Positions 43,122-51,664 of a stretch of DNA of 64,000 bases are shown here, piece after piece; the stretch's first letter is position 1, and each line of letters starts with the position of its first letter. A program made the position numbers and the translations under genes. This DNA is from JAVKMO01 sp031539345 (GTDB lineage: Bacteria; Bacteroidota; Bacteroidia; Chitinophagales; Chitinophagaceae), in contig JAVKMO010000017.1 of the NCBI GenBank assembly GCA_031539345.1, positions 72,481-136,480 of the forward strand. The letters are read 5' to 3'. A model generated the notes under the pieces. The model searched no databases and had not been told where the DNA came from. It worked only from the letters and a program-made list of their open reading frames with translations.

Positions 43122-45956
43122 TTACCTACTCAAACTCATGCTGCGTTCTTTGTACAGTTCTCTAAAATGAGGGTCTTTGAGGTCTTTGATAAAATAAATT
43201 GACTCACCTGTGGATTTCATTTCTGGACCAAGTTCTTTGCTGACGTTTGGAAATTTATGGAATGAAAAAACAGGCTCTTTAATGGCAAAGCCCTTGAGGT
43301 TCTTTTCAAATTTAAAATCTTTTAAGGTATGCGTGCCGAGCATAATTTTTGTGGCATAATTCAAATATGGAATTTGATATGCTTTAGCAATAAACGGCGT
43401 TGTTCGACTTGCACGTGGGTTGGCTTCTATCACATAAACGTCGTTGTTTTTTATTGCAAATTGAATGTTGATCAGCCCCTTGATTTGCAAACTTTTAGCA
43501 ATTTTATGGGCGTATTCTTCCATCGTGCTAATAATCAGTGGCGTTAAATTAAACGGCGGCAAGACGGCATTGCTGTCGCCACTATGAATGCCAGCAGGTT
43601 CAATGTGTTCCATGACACCCATTACATGAAAATTTTTTCCATCGTACAAAGCATCTATTTCGGCTTCTTGGCAGCGGTCTAAAAAATGGTCAATTAAAAT
43701 TTTATTGCCTGGCAAATCATTGAGTAAACTCACCACACTTTGTTCTAACTCTTCATTGTTAATGACAATGCGCATTCTTTGTCCACCCAAAACATAAGAC
43801 GGACGAACCAAAACAGGATACCCTACTTCGTTTGCAATGCGAATGGCGTCGTCTGCATTATAGGCTGTTCCATATCGTGGATAAGGAATGCCGAGTTCTT
43901 TGAGTAAGTCAGAAAACCGTCCTCTGTCTTCTGCAATATCCATGCTGTCAAAAGAAGTGCCAATAATTTTAATGCCTTTTTCGTGGAGGGTTTTTGCCAT
44001 TTTTAAAGCCGTTTGTCCACCAAGCTGAACGAGAACACCTTCGGGTTTTTCAAGGTCAATAATTTCTTGTACGTGTTCCCAATAGACGGGTTCAAAATAA
44101 AGTTTTTGGGCGATGTCAAAATCTGTAGAAACCGTTTCGGGATTACAGTTAATCATAATTGCATCATAATTCACCTCTTTGGCTGCAAGCAATGCGTGAA
44201 CGCAACAATAATCAAACTCTATGCCTTGACCAATGCGATTGGGACCAGAACCAAGCACAATAATTTTTTTGTTTTTTGATGGTTTGCTTTCGTTGGAATA
44301 TGCATTGATATTGCTTTCAAACGTAGAATAAAAATAAGCCGTTTCTGCGTCAAATTCATTACTGCAAGTATCGACCATTTTATACACTCTCGTAACGCCT
44401 AATTTTTTTCTTTGTTCATACACTTCTTCTGCACTACTGTCATTGACGAGTTGAGAAATTTGTTCATCAGAAAAACCATTTTGTTTAATCTTTAGCATGA
44501 ATTCTTTATCGATGCTATTGACGTTTTTATGCTTGGCAATGTCTTTTTCTATTTTTGCCAAATCTTGAATTTGATATAAAAACCAAGGGTCTATGCCTGT
44601 TGTTTTTGCAATTGTATTCACCGTTACGCCGAGTGTCAGCAATTCTTTGATTTTAAAAATACGGTCGCTTTTGGGCGTTTTAATATACTGTAACAATTCG
44701 TCTTGATGCATTGAATTGTGTCCATAATATCCCAAGCCAATTCTGTCATTTTCTAAACTTTGGCATGCTTTTTGTATGGCTTCATTAAAGCTACGTCCAA
44801 TGCCCATCACCTCTCCAACGCTTTTCATTTGCAAGCCGAGTGTGTCATCAGCACCTTTAAACTTATCAAAATTCCATCGAGGAATTTTCACAATTACATA
44901 ATCTAAAGCGGGTTCAAAATAAGCAGAAGTTGTTTTTGTAATTGGGTTTTGTAATTCGTCTAAAGTGTAACCAATTGCCAATTTGCTTGCAATTTTTGCA
45001 ATAGGGTAGCCTGTCGCTTTTGATGCCAATGCCGAAGAGCGGCTTACACGAGGATTGATTTCTACGGCAATAATTTCTTCTGTTTCTGGGTTCATTGCAA
45101 ATTGAACATTACAACCGCCAGCAAAATTTCCTAAGCCTCGCATCATGCGTATGGCATTGTTTCGCATATTTTGATAAGCACTGTCGCTCAACGTCATTGC
45201 TGGTGCAACGGTAATTGAGTCGCCAGTATGTACGCCCATTGGGTCTAAATTTTCTACCGTACAAATAATGACAACATTGTCGGCAGCGTCTCGCAATAAT
45301 TCTAACTCAAATTCTTTCCAGCCCAAAACAGCTTTTTCCACCAACACTTCATGAATGGGAGAAGCCTTCAGCCCTCGGTCTAATAAAACGTCAAACTCTT
45401 CTTTGTGATGAACAAAAGCACCACCAGCACCACCAAGCGTAAACGACGAACGAATCACCAAAGGGAAGCCAATTTTTTGTGCAATTTCTTTGCCTTCCAA
45501 CATTGAATTAGCAACTTTTGAAGGGGCAACCTGAATGCCCAATTCGACCATGTATTGACGAAACAGTTCTCGGTCTTCGGCTTTGTTAATGGCTTTAATA
45601 TCAACGCCAATCAGTTCAACGTTGTATTGTTTCCATATTCCCAATTCATCAACTTCTTTGCACAAATTGAGTGCCGTTTGTCCGCCCATAGTTGGCAACA
45701 CCGCATCGATTTTGTTTTCTTCTAAAATTTTTTCAATGCTTGATGGTGTAAGAGGCAACAAATAAATTTTGTCTGCCATCGACGGATCGGTCATTATCGT
45801 TGCCGGATTGGAATTGATAAGAACAACCTTTATTCCCTCTTCTTGTAAGCTACGAGCAGCTTGTGTTCCTGAATAATCAAATTCGCAGGCTTGTCCTATT
45901 ACAATAGGCCCAGAACCAATAATTAAAACTGATTTGATATTTGTATTACGTGGCAT
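43122..45956 (-). CDS. carB: Carbamoyl-phosphate synthase large subunit, without MGS-like domain
   Basis: A 944-residue CarB making carbamoyl phosphate for arginine and pyrimidines. Both ATP-grasp halves are present (N-terminal IGSGPIVIGQACEFDYSG, second-half LGSGPNRIGQGIEFDYC, and VEINPRVSRSSAL / VIEANPRASRTTPF), with the oligomerisation domain between. The protein stops soon after LGPEMKSTGE, where the E. coli enzyme (about 1070 residues) continues into the allosteric MGS-like domain. A shorter CarB is, to my recollection, usual in Bacteroidota. carA is not adjacent. A TAAGTTCG element lies 19 bases before the ATG. Confidence 0.95.
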   Translation of the reverse strand: MPRNTNIKSVLIIGSGPIVIGQACEFDYSGTQAARSLQEEGIKVVLINSNPATIMTDPSMADKIYLLPLTPSSIEKILEENKIDAVLPTMGGQTALNLCKEVDELGIWKQYNVELIGVDIKAINKAEDRELFRQYMVELGIQVAPSKVANSMLEGKEIAQKIGFPLVIRSSFTLGGAGGAFVHHKEEFDVLLDRGLKASPIHEVLVEKAVLGWKEFELELLRDAADNVVIICTVENLDPMGVHTGDSITVAPAMTLSDSAYQNMRNNAIRMMRGLGNFAGGCNVQFAMNPETEEIIAVEINPRVSRSSALASKATGYPIAKIASKLAIGYTLDELQNPITKTTSAYFEPALDYVIVKIPRWNFDKFKGADDTLGLQMKSVGEVMGIGRSFNEAIQKACQSLENDRIGLGYYGHNSMHQDELLQYIKTPKSDRIFKIKELLTLGVTVNTIAKTTGIDPWFLYQIQDLAKIEKDIAKHKNVNSIDKEFMLKIKQNGFSDEQISQLVNDSSAEEVYEQRKKLGVTRVYKMVDTCSNEFDAETAYFYSTFESNINAYSNESKPSKNKKIIVLGSGPNRIGQGIEFDYCCVHALLAAKEVNYDAIMINCNPETVSTDFDIAQKLYFEPVYWEHVQEIIDLEKPEGVLVQLGGQTALKMAKTLHEKGIKIIGTSFDSMDIAEDRGRFSDLLKELGIPYPRYGTAYNADDAIRIANEVGYPVLVRPSYVLGGQRMRIVINNEELEQSVVSLLNDLPGNKILIDHFLDRCQEAEIDALYDGKNFHVMGVMEHIEPAGIHSGDSNAVLPPFNLTPLIISTMEEYAHKIAKSLQIKGLINIQFAIKNNDVYVIEANPRASRTTPFIAKAYQIPYLNYATKIMLGTHTLKDFKFEKNLKGFAIKEPVFSFHKFPNVSKELGPEMKSTGESIYFIKDLKDPHFRELYKERSMSLSR

Positions 45957-45975
45957 GACAGAAATATTTTTCGGT

Positions 45976-45983
45976 CGAACTTA
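45976..45983 (-). promoter_or_regulatory. Candidate -7 element upstream of carB
   Basis: On the minus strand TAAGTTCG sits 19 bases before the carB ATG, a plausible distance for a start site 5-7 bases further on. It matches the TAnnTTCG pattern seen before gpmI, tRNA-Ser and tRNA-Lys. No clear -33 TTG was found at standard spacing. Confidence 0.35.
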
Positions 45984-46038
45984 ACAGAAAAGCCAACTTT
46001 TTTTTGATAAGTTGTACGCATCTTTTTAACGCCACTTT

Positions 46039-47043
46039 TTACCCATACAAGGAAAACAATTTGCTTAAAAATTCTTTCTTTAATGCTTCTTCTGTCATTG
46101 AGCTTGTGTTAATGCCAAGGGCTTTTAAATTATAGGCAGATAAAAGTAAAATCGTTTTTTCAAGTTCTTCGATAGAAAAATACTTGCTCGCTGCAGTATA
46201 ATTTCTTACAGCATAAGGCGAAACGCCAAGCAAAGGAGCGAGTTCTATATCTCTTAATTGTTTGTTTTCTGTAGCAATTAAAACTTTGGAGAAAAATTTA
46301 TACAGCACATTGTGCAACAACATAAATGGGTTTTGTTTAGGATGTTCGATGAAGTGCTTCATAATTTCACTACATTTTTTTTTGTCCTTTTTGCCGAGTG
46401 CATCTTGCAATTCAAAGATGTTATACTCTTTGCTAATCCCCACAAATTCTTCAATGGCTTCTATGCTAATGTCTTTTTTGTTTTGATTGACGATGAGTTT
46501 TTGTAATTCATTGACAATCATTTCTATGTCGTGATTCACTTGCTCTAACAATAAAAACAGGGCTTTTTCTTGAATCATAAATCCTCTTTCTGCCAAATAA
46601 TTTTTTACCCAAACAAGCAATTCCATTTCTTTTAAAGCAGGAAAAGCAACGTATTGTGTTTTTGTTTTTAATAGTGTGCCCAATGCAGTTTTTGTATCTA
46701 AAACTTTGTCTCTATAAACAATAAAGAAAAGCGTTTGGGACAATGGTTTTTGCAGATAAGTTTCAAAGCGTTTAAGGTCTTTAAATAATTGGGCATCTTT
46801 TAATAACACCACTTTAAACGACGAAAACATGGCAGGTGTTCTGCAGGCATTAAACACTTGTTCAAAGCTAGCGTCTTTGCCATAAAAAACAGAAAGATCA
46901 AATTGCTTTTCTGCTTCAGTCAATAATTCATGCTCAATATATTCAACGCATTGATTGACAAAAAATGTTTCTTCTCCACAAATACAATATGTAGGATGAA
47001 ATTTTTTTTGTTTAAGGGTTTGAATGAATTGTTCTAATGACAT
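46039..47043 (-). CDS. holA: DNA polymerase III subunit delta
   Basis: A 334-residue clamp-loader delta subunit that opens the beta sliding clamp. The N-terminal region PTYCICGEETFFVNQCVEYI stands where AAA+ subunits carry Walker A but is degenerate, as expected for delta. LLKDAQLF, FFIVYRDKVLDTKTALG and the C-terminal collar motif (LGVSPYAVRNYTAASKYF) are family-specific. Sequence conservation is low but the order and length fit. It is 82 bases from carB on the same strand. Confidence 0.9.
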   Translation of the reverse strand: MSLEQFIQTLKQKKFHPTYCICGEETFFVNQCVEYIEHELLTEAEKQFDLSVFYGKDASFEQVFNACRTPAMFSSFKVVLLKDAQLFKDLKRFETYLQKPLSQTLFFIVYRDKVLDTKTALGTLLKTKTQYVAFPALKEMELLVWVKNYLAERGFMIQEKALFLLLEQVNHDIEMIVNELQKLIVNQNKKDISIEAIEEFVGISKEYNIFELQDALGKKDKKKCSEIMKHFIEHPKQNPFMLLHNVLYKFFSKVLIATENKQLRDIELAPLLGVSPYAVRNYTAASKYFSIEELEKTILLLSAYNLKALGINTSSMTEEALKKEFLSKLFSLYG

Positions 47044-47116
47044 AAAATTTTATAGCAAATAAAAGTTCGACAAACACAATACAAAAGTGTGATGAAAACA
47101 AACTCGTGGTTTACAA

Positions 47117-47317
47117 TTAAAGGATGTGTTTTTTGACACGATAAACGAGATAAAGAATAATAACAGCAACAATAACAATCATGTATAATACGCCAAAATT
47201 CATTCCACTTGCGGCTTGTGGACCAAGTTGTTGTGCCGTTTTTGTGCAGAGAGAACATTGAGAAAAAAGGCTTTGCACAGAAAATATTCCCAGAACAAAA
47301 AGAAAAAATAAGCGCAT
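47117..47317 (-). CDS. Small conserved membrane protein with CSLC motif
   Basis: A 66-residue protein with a signal-peptide-like start (MRLFFLFVLGIFSVQSLFS), then QCSLCTKTAQQLG, a Gly-rich turn (SGMNFGVLY) and a C-terminal TM helix ending in basic residues (VYRVKKHIL). A small Bacteroidota family has the same plan: signal, CxxC followed by an A/T-rich helix, GxNxGILY, TM. Its function is unknown; the CxxC pair on the periplasmic side could bind metal or form a disulfide. It lies between obg and holA in the same direction. Confidence 0.7.
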   Translation of the reverse strand: MRLFFLFVLGIFSVQSLFSQCSLCTKTAQQLGPQAASGMNFGVLYMIVIVAVIILYLVYRVKKHIL

Positions 47318-47360
47318 AAGGGTTAAATGATTTTAAAAGAAAAACAAATCGCAATAATCG

Positions 47361-48350
47361 TTATTGCAATAATTGCCACAATTCGTCTTTAAGTTTGTCC
47401 AAGCCTTCATTTGTTACAGACGAAAAAAATAAATGAGAAATTGTTTTGGGTAATTTTTTTACTGCTTTTTTTCTTTCTGGCTCTGACAATAATTCCGCCT
47501 TGCTAATACCCAACAACATTTTTTTATGCAACAAATCAGGATTAAATTGTTGCAATTCTTGATACAAAATTTTCCATGTTTTAGCAATGTCCTTTTCGTC
47601 GGCTGCAATTACAAAAAGTAAAACAGCATTGCGTTCAATATGCCTTAAAAATCTTAACCCAATGCCCTTCCCGTCTGCAGCACCTTCAATAATTCCTGGC
47701 AAATCTGCAATACAAAAAGAGTGTTTATGGCGGTGAGCAACAATCCCCAAATTGGGTGATAAAGTGGTAAAAGCGTAGTCTGCAATTTTGGGTTTTGCGG
47801 CCGTGATGGTTGCTAGTAATGTTGATTTTCCTGCATTGGGAAAACCGACTAATCCAACATCAGCAAGAATTTTAAGTTCTAAAATTTTCCAACCTTCTGT
47901 TCCTTTTTCTCCGGGTTGTGCAAATTCTGGCGTTTGTAAAGTGGGCTTTCTAAAAAAAGCGTTCCCCTTCCCCCCTATACCGCCACGCAACCAAACGACC
48001 TCTTGTTTGTCTTCTAAAATTTCGGCTTCTATATTGCCAGTTGCTTCGTCTCTTGCAATTGTGCCGAGTGGCACTTCAATAATTTCATCGATGCCATTCA
48101 AACCTGTGCAGTCATTTTTTAAGCCATTGCCGCCATCAACAGCAGTAATATTTTTTTTGTAACGCAAGTGCAACAGGGTCCACAAGTTTTTATTTCCGCG
48201 CAAAATAATATGTCCGCCACGTCCACCGTTTCCGCCATCAGGGCCAGCCGTAGCATTATACTTTGTTCTTAAAAAATGTATGCTACCAGCACCGCCTTTC
48301 CCCGATTTTGCAAAAATTCTGATTTGATCTATAAAGTTTGATTTTTCCAT
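47361..48350 (-). CDS. obg: Obg family GTPase (CgtA)
   Basis: A 329-residue GTPase for 50S ribosome maturation. The glycine-rich Obg domain spans residues 1-157 (GKGGAGSIHFLR, GPDGGNGGRGG). The GTP domain has G1 GFPNAGKST at about 166-174, the FTTLSPNLG switch, DLPGIIEGA (G3) and a weak G4 (GISKAELL in place of NKxD). The TGS/OCT C-terminal extension of many Obg proteins is absent, which is common. TAACTTTG, a match to the -7 consensus, ends only seven bases before the ATG, so a leaderless transcript is possible. Confidence 0.94.
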   Translation of the reverse strand: MEKSNFIDQIRIFAKSGKGGAGSIHFLRTKYNATAGPDGGNGGRGGHIILRGNKNLWTLLHLRYKKNITAVDGGNGLKNDCTGLNGIDEIIEVPLGTIARDEATGNIEAEILEDKQEVVWLRGGIGGKGNAFFRKPTLQTPEFAQPGEKGTEGWKILELKILADVGLVGFPNAGKSTLLATITAAKPKIADYAFTTLSPNLGIVAHRHKHSFCIADLPGIIEGAADGKGIGLRFLRHIERNAVLLFVIAADEKDIAKTWKILYQELQQFNPDLLHKKMLLGISKAELLSEPERKKAVKKLPKTISHLFFSSVTNEGLDKLKDELWQLLQ

Positions 48351-48416
48351 AAGTACCCAAAGTTAAGGCATATTTTTTTGCATTAGAAAAAGAAGGAAAA
48401 GAAATTTAATAACAGA

Positions 48417-49676
48417 TTATTTCAAATTTTCTAAATGCTGATTAGTAACCAGCACAACGCCAGACTCTGTAACAAAAAATCTTCTTTCATCGTCGGCTCT
48501 GTTTTGTCCAATTTGTGTGTTTGGCGGAACGACGCAACCTCGGTCAATAATGGCTTTTGAAATGGTGCATTTGCGACCAATTTCAACACGAGGCAAAAGA
48601 AGAGAATTGTCAATTGAGCTAAACGAATTGACGCGCACTTCGCTAAATAAAATGCTCCGATTGATAGCACTTCCAGAAATAATACAACCGCCAGAAACCA
48701 AAGAATCAACAGCAAACCCTTTTCGATTTGCGTCGCCATCATTGTAAATAAATTTTGCTGAAGGCAATTGAATTTGGTGTGTTAATACAGGCCATTCTTT
48801 GTCATACATATCAAATTCTGGCAAGGGCATTGTCAGGTTAATATTGGCATTCCAATAAGAATCAATTGTGCCAACATCTTTCCAATAATCTAAAGCGTCT
48901 GGAGAAGATTTAATACAGCTTTTTTCAAAAGGATGTGCATACGTAATGCCTTGTGCAACACAAGCAGGAATAATATCTTTTCCAAAATCATGGCTAGAAG
49001 AAGAATTGCTAATATCTTTTTGCAAAATGTCTAACAAGAATTTTTTATCAAAAACATAAATGCCCATGCTTGCCAAACAGATGGTGTCTGAGCCAGGAAT
49101 GGTTGGTGGGTTTTGCGGCTTTTCTAAAAAATCTATAATTTTATAACTGTCGTCCACTTTCATTACGCCAAATTCTGTGGCATCTTTTTTAGGCACTTGA
49201 ATACAAGCAACAGTACAACCAGAACCTTTTTCAATATGGTCTTGCACCATTTTTGCATAGTTCATTTTATAGATATGGTCGCCGGCAAGAACTACAAAAT
49301 ATTCGCACGGATATTCGGATAAGATGCTAATGTTTTGAGCAATAGAATCTGCTGTTCCACGATACCACATTGTTTCATCAACCATTTGCGAGGCAGGAAT
49401 AATTTCTAAAAACTCATTCATGTCAGGCTTTAAAAAAGACCAGCCATTGTTTAAATGCCGAATCAAAGAATGGGCTTTGTATTGGGTGAAAATGGCGATT
49501 TTTTTAATGCCAGAGTTCATGCAATTGGAAAGAGCAAAATCAATAATCCTAAATTTTCCGCCAAAATAAACGGCTGGTTTAGAGCGAATTTCTGTTAGTG
49601 GTCCCAAGCGAGAACCACGTCCACCCGCCATTACCAAGGCAACGGTTTTTTTTGCAATGCTGTTTAAGTCTGTCAT
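48417..49676 (-). CDS. glgC: Glucose-1-phosphate adenylyltransferase
   Basis: A 419-residue ADP-glucose pyrophosphorylase, the committed step of bacterial glycogen synthesis. It shows VMAGGRGSRLGPLTEIRSKPA (the first 13 residues are the nucleotide loop), FRIIDFALSNC, TADSIAQN and the substrate-binding AGDHIYKMNY. A left-handed beta-helix C-terminus follows with INRSILFSEVRVN. The N-terminal regulatory residues cannot be judged. glgA and glgB are not in the window. It lies 66 bases upstream of obg in the same direction, but the two need not share control. The 226 bases between glgC and tRNA-Arg contain no recognisable gene. Confidence 0.95.
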   Translation of the reverse strand: MTDLNSIAKKTVALVMAGGRGSRLGPLTEIRSKPAVYFGGKFRIIDFALSNCMNSGIKKIAIFTQYKAHSLIRHLNNGWSFLKPDMNEFLEIIPASQMVDETMWYRGTADSIAQNISILSEYPCEYFVVLAGDHIYKMNYAKMVQDHIEKGSGCTVACIQVPKKDATEFGVMKVDDSYKIIDFLEKPQNPPTIPGSDTICLASMGIYVFDKKFLLDILQKDISNSSSSHDFGKDIIPACVAQGITYAHPFEKSCIKSSPDALDYWKDVGTIDSYWNANINLTMPLPEFDMYDKEWPVLTHQIQLPSAKFIYNDGDANRKGFAVDSLVSGGCIISGSAINRSILFSEVRVNSFSSIDNSLLLPRVEIGRKCTISKAIIDRGCVVPPNTQIGQNRADDERRFFVTESGVVLVTNQHLENLK

Positions 49677-49902
49677 AAGAATAGTTTTTAAAGCGTGTAC
49701 AAAACAGATTATGTTTTACAATCATGATGAATTTGTAAGGTAAGAATTTTTAATGATTTGAATAACACGAATTACACAAATAAAATAGTGGATTTATTCT
49801 AACCGTTTTTTTTGATATAACAGACAAAAAAATGCGTCATCAAAAACAATCCAAAACAAAATAACGATGTACTAAATATTCGTTTATTTTTACGCCGTTC
49901 TT

Positions 49903-49979
49903 GGCCCCGTAGCTCAACTGAATAGAGCATCTGACTACGGATCAGAAGGTTTTAGGTTTGAATCCTAACGAGGTCACCA
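49903..49979 (+). tRNA. tRNA-Arg (ACG), CCA encoded
   Basis: A 74-nt cloverleaf plus encoded CCA. Anticodon arm TCTGA-CTACGGA-TCAGA gives anticodon ACG (read as ICG after A34 deamination). T-arm TTAGG/CCTAA encloses TTTGAAT. The acceptor GGCCCCG/CGAGGTC has one G-U pair and one C-A mismatch at 5:68. It is followed immediately by a strong terminator. Confidence 0.93.
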
Positions 49980-50004
49980 GCCACTCTTCGGAGTGGCTTT
50001 TTTA
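49980..50004 (+). terminator. Intrinsic terminator of tRNA-Arg
   Basis: A perfect 7-bp stem GCCACTC/GAGTGGC with a TTCG tetraloop followed by seven T. It begins directly after the encoded CCA. The same stem sequence is used after tRNA-Lys. Confidence 0.9.
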
Positions 50005-50007
50005 TTT

Positions 50008-50703
50008 TCATTCACAATTTGATGCGTTACATTGATGACGATGCAATCGCAATTGATGAATCATGGTTTGTGGTGTCGGAATTGGCGAAATAAGAATCGT
50101 ATTGCCCAAGTTTTTATTTTGTACTCCGGTCGCAGTGCTTGTGCCAATACAAGAAATAATTTGTCTTTTTTCAAGTTGATGAGATGCAAAAAAACTTTCA
50201 ACCCCAGAAGGACTATAAAATAAAATTGCATCAAAAGAAGTCATGTCAACAACAACATCTTTTGCAATTGTGTCATACACTTCTAAACAATCGTATTGAA
50301 TATGATGGTTGCTTAGTTTTGTTTCTAAAATTGTTAGTCGTTGTTTGCTACACACGTGTAGAATTTTTTTTGTTTGATGTTGAATGATTTTTTCTGCTAA
50401 CGCCTTTGCGTTCAATGCACTTTGCACTGTTGTAATGCCATAATTTTTTAAGGCGATTTGAGTTTGTTCACTAATACAAAAAACAGAAAGAGAAGAAGAT
50501 ATTTTATATCCTTGAGAAAAAAATTGAAACACCGCATTTTGACTTGTAAACACAATGCTGTCATAAATATTCAACTGCTGTGTAGAAAGAAAAAAAGACA
50601 AGGGTACGATTTGTGTAAAAGCGTGGCACACAATATTGATGTTGTATTGTGCCCCATATTGCAAAACGCTGTCATCTAAAATTTTTGTTGAAAGCACATT
50701 CAT
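50008..50703 (-). CDS. hemD: Uroporphyrinogen-III synthase
   Basis: A 231-residue enzyme closing and inverting hydroxymethylbilane to uroporphyrinogen III. The family is poorly conserved, but the two-domain pattern is visible, with SIVFTSQNAV (about 50-59), HVCSKQRLTILE and ILFYSPSGVESFF (about 162-174). CIGTSTATGV lies near the C-terminus. The gene lies two bases after hemC, which supports the assignment. It stops four bases from the tRNA-Arg terminator. Confidence 0.88.
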   Translation of the reverse strand: MNVLSTKILDDSVLQYGAQYNINIVCHAFTQIVPLSFFLSTQQLNIYDSIVFTSQNAVFQFFSQGYKISSSLSVFCISEQTQIALKNYGITTVQSALNAKALAEKIIQHQTKKILHVCSKQRLTILETKLSNHHIQYDCLEVYDTIAKDVVVDMTSFDAILFYSPSGVESFFASHQLEKRQIISCIGTSTATGVQNKNLGNTILISPIPTPQTMIHQLRLHRHQCNASNCE

Positions 50704-50705
50704 CT

Positions 50706-51626
50706 TTATTGCTTCTGGCTTTTTATTTTTTGTAACAATTGCATTACGCCACTTTGTTGTAAAAATTCTGTTGCAATATTTTTTCCAGCACCTTCTATTA
50801 AATCATAAGAAATTTTTCTTTGTATTTTATACGCTTCACGTCCATCAAAATCATGAATGGTGGCAATAAAATCAATGTGTGTATTTTCTGTCGTTGCTAA
50901 GGCCGCAATCGGCACAGAGCAGCCACCTTGAAGGGTGTTTAAAAAATCTCTCTCTATGCAAGAAAGAATCCACGTTTGTTGGTGATTGATTTGTTTACAA
51001 ATGGCAATTGTTTTTGCGTCCCCCGCATTGCAAACAATACCGATTGTTCCTTGTGCAGGTGCAGGTGTCATCCAATCTAAAACAACATGTTCTATTGGCA
51101 ATAACTTCATTCGGTCTAAGCCTGCTTGTGCAAAAATTACGCCGTCTATTTGTTCGTTTTCATTAAATTTTTTTAATCGTGTTTGCACATTGCCTCGAAT
51201 AGAAACAATCTGATGATGAGGATATTTTTGTTTCCATTGGGCAGCTCTACGGAGAGAACTTGTGGCAATCGTTGCGACACTTGTTGAACTCAACACTTTT
51301 TCTTTTTGTTTAAAAAGTAAAACGTCATGTACAGCAGCCCGCTCTAAAACACTCCCTAAAATCAAGCCTTGTGCGAGTGTTGTGGGAACGTCTTTTAAAG
51401 AATGAACAGCGAGGTCGGCACGTTGTTGTAACAATGCAAGGTCTAATTCTTTTGTGAACACGCCGCTAATGCCAAGTGCATACAAAGGTTGTGAGAGTTG
51501 CAAATCGCCAGAGCTTTCTATGGGCAAAATGACGCTTGAAATGTTTTGTTGTGCAAGAAGCTGCTGCACTTGTTCGCTTTGCCAAAGTGCTAAGGGGCTG
51601 GTACGAGAGGCAATTTTAAGGGGCAT
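50706..51626 (-). CDS. hemC: Hydroxymethylbilane synthase (porphobilinogen deaminase)
   Basis: A 306-residue enzyme polymerising four porphobilinogens on a dipyrromethane cofactor. It carries KIASRTSPLALWQ (residues 4-16), HSLKDVPTTL, LLRRAAQW-like SSLRRAAQW and RGNVQTRLKK. The cofactor-attachment region is LNTLQGGCSVPIAA with Cys at about 235. Length is standard. hemD follows within two bases. Together with hemH/hemJ at 20-22 kb, it accounts for four late steps of haem synthesis. Confidence 0.95.
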   Translation of the reverse strand: MPLKIASRTSPLALWQSEQVQQLLAQQNISSVILPIESSGDLQLSQPLYALGISGVFTKELDLALLQQRADLAVHSLKDVPTTLAQGLILGSVLERAAVHDVLLFKQKEKVLSSTSVATIATSSLRRAAQWKQKYPHHQIVSIRGNVQTRLKKFNENEQIDGVIFAQAGLDRMKLLPIEHVVLDWMTPAPAQGTIGIVCNAGDAKTIAICKQINHQQTWILSCIERDFLNTLQGGCSVPIAALATTENTHIDFIATIHDFDGREAYKIQRKISYDLIEGAGKNIATEFLQQSGVMQLLQKIKSQKQ

Positions 51627-51664
51627 ATTTGAGAATAAAAATGCGAATAAGAATTCAAATAAAT

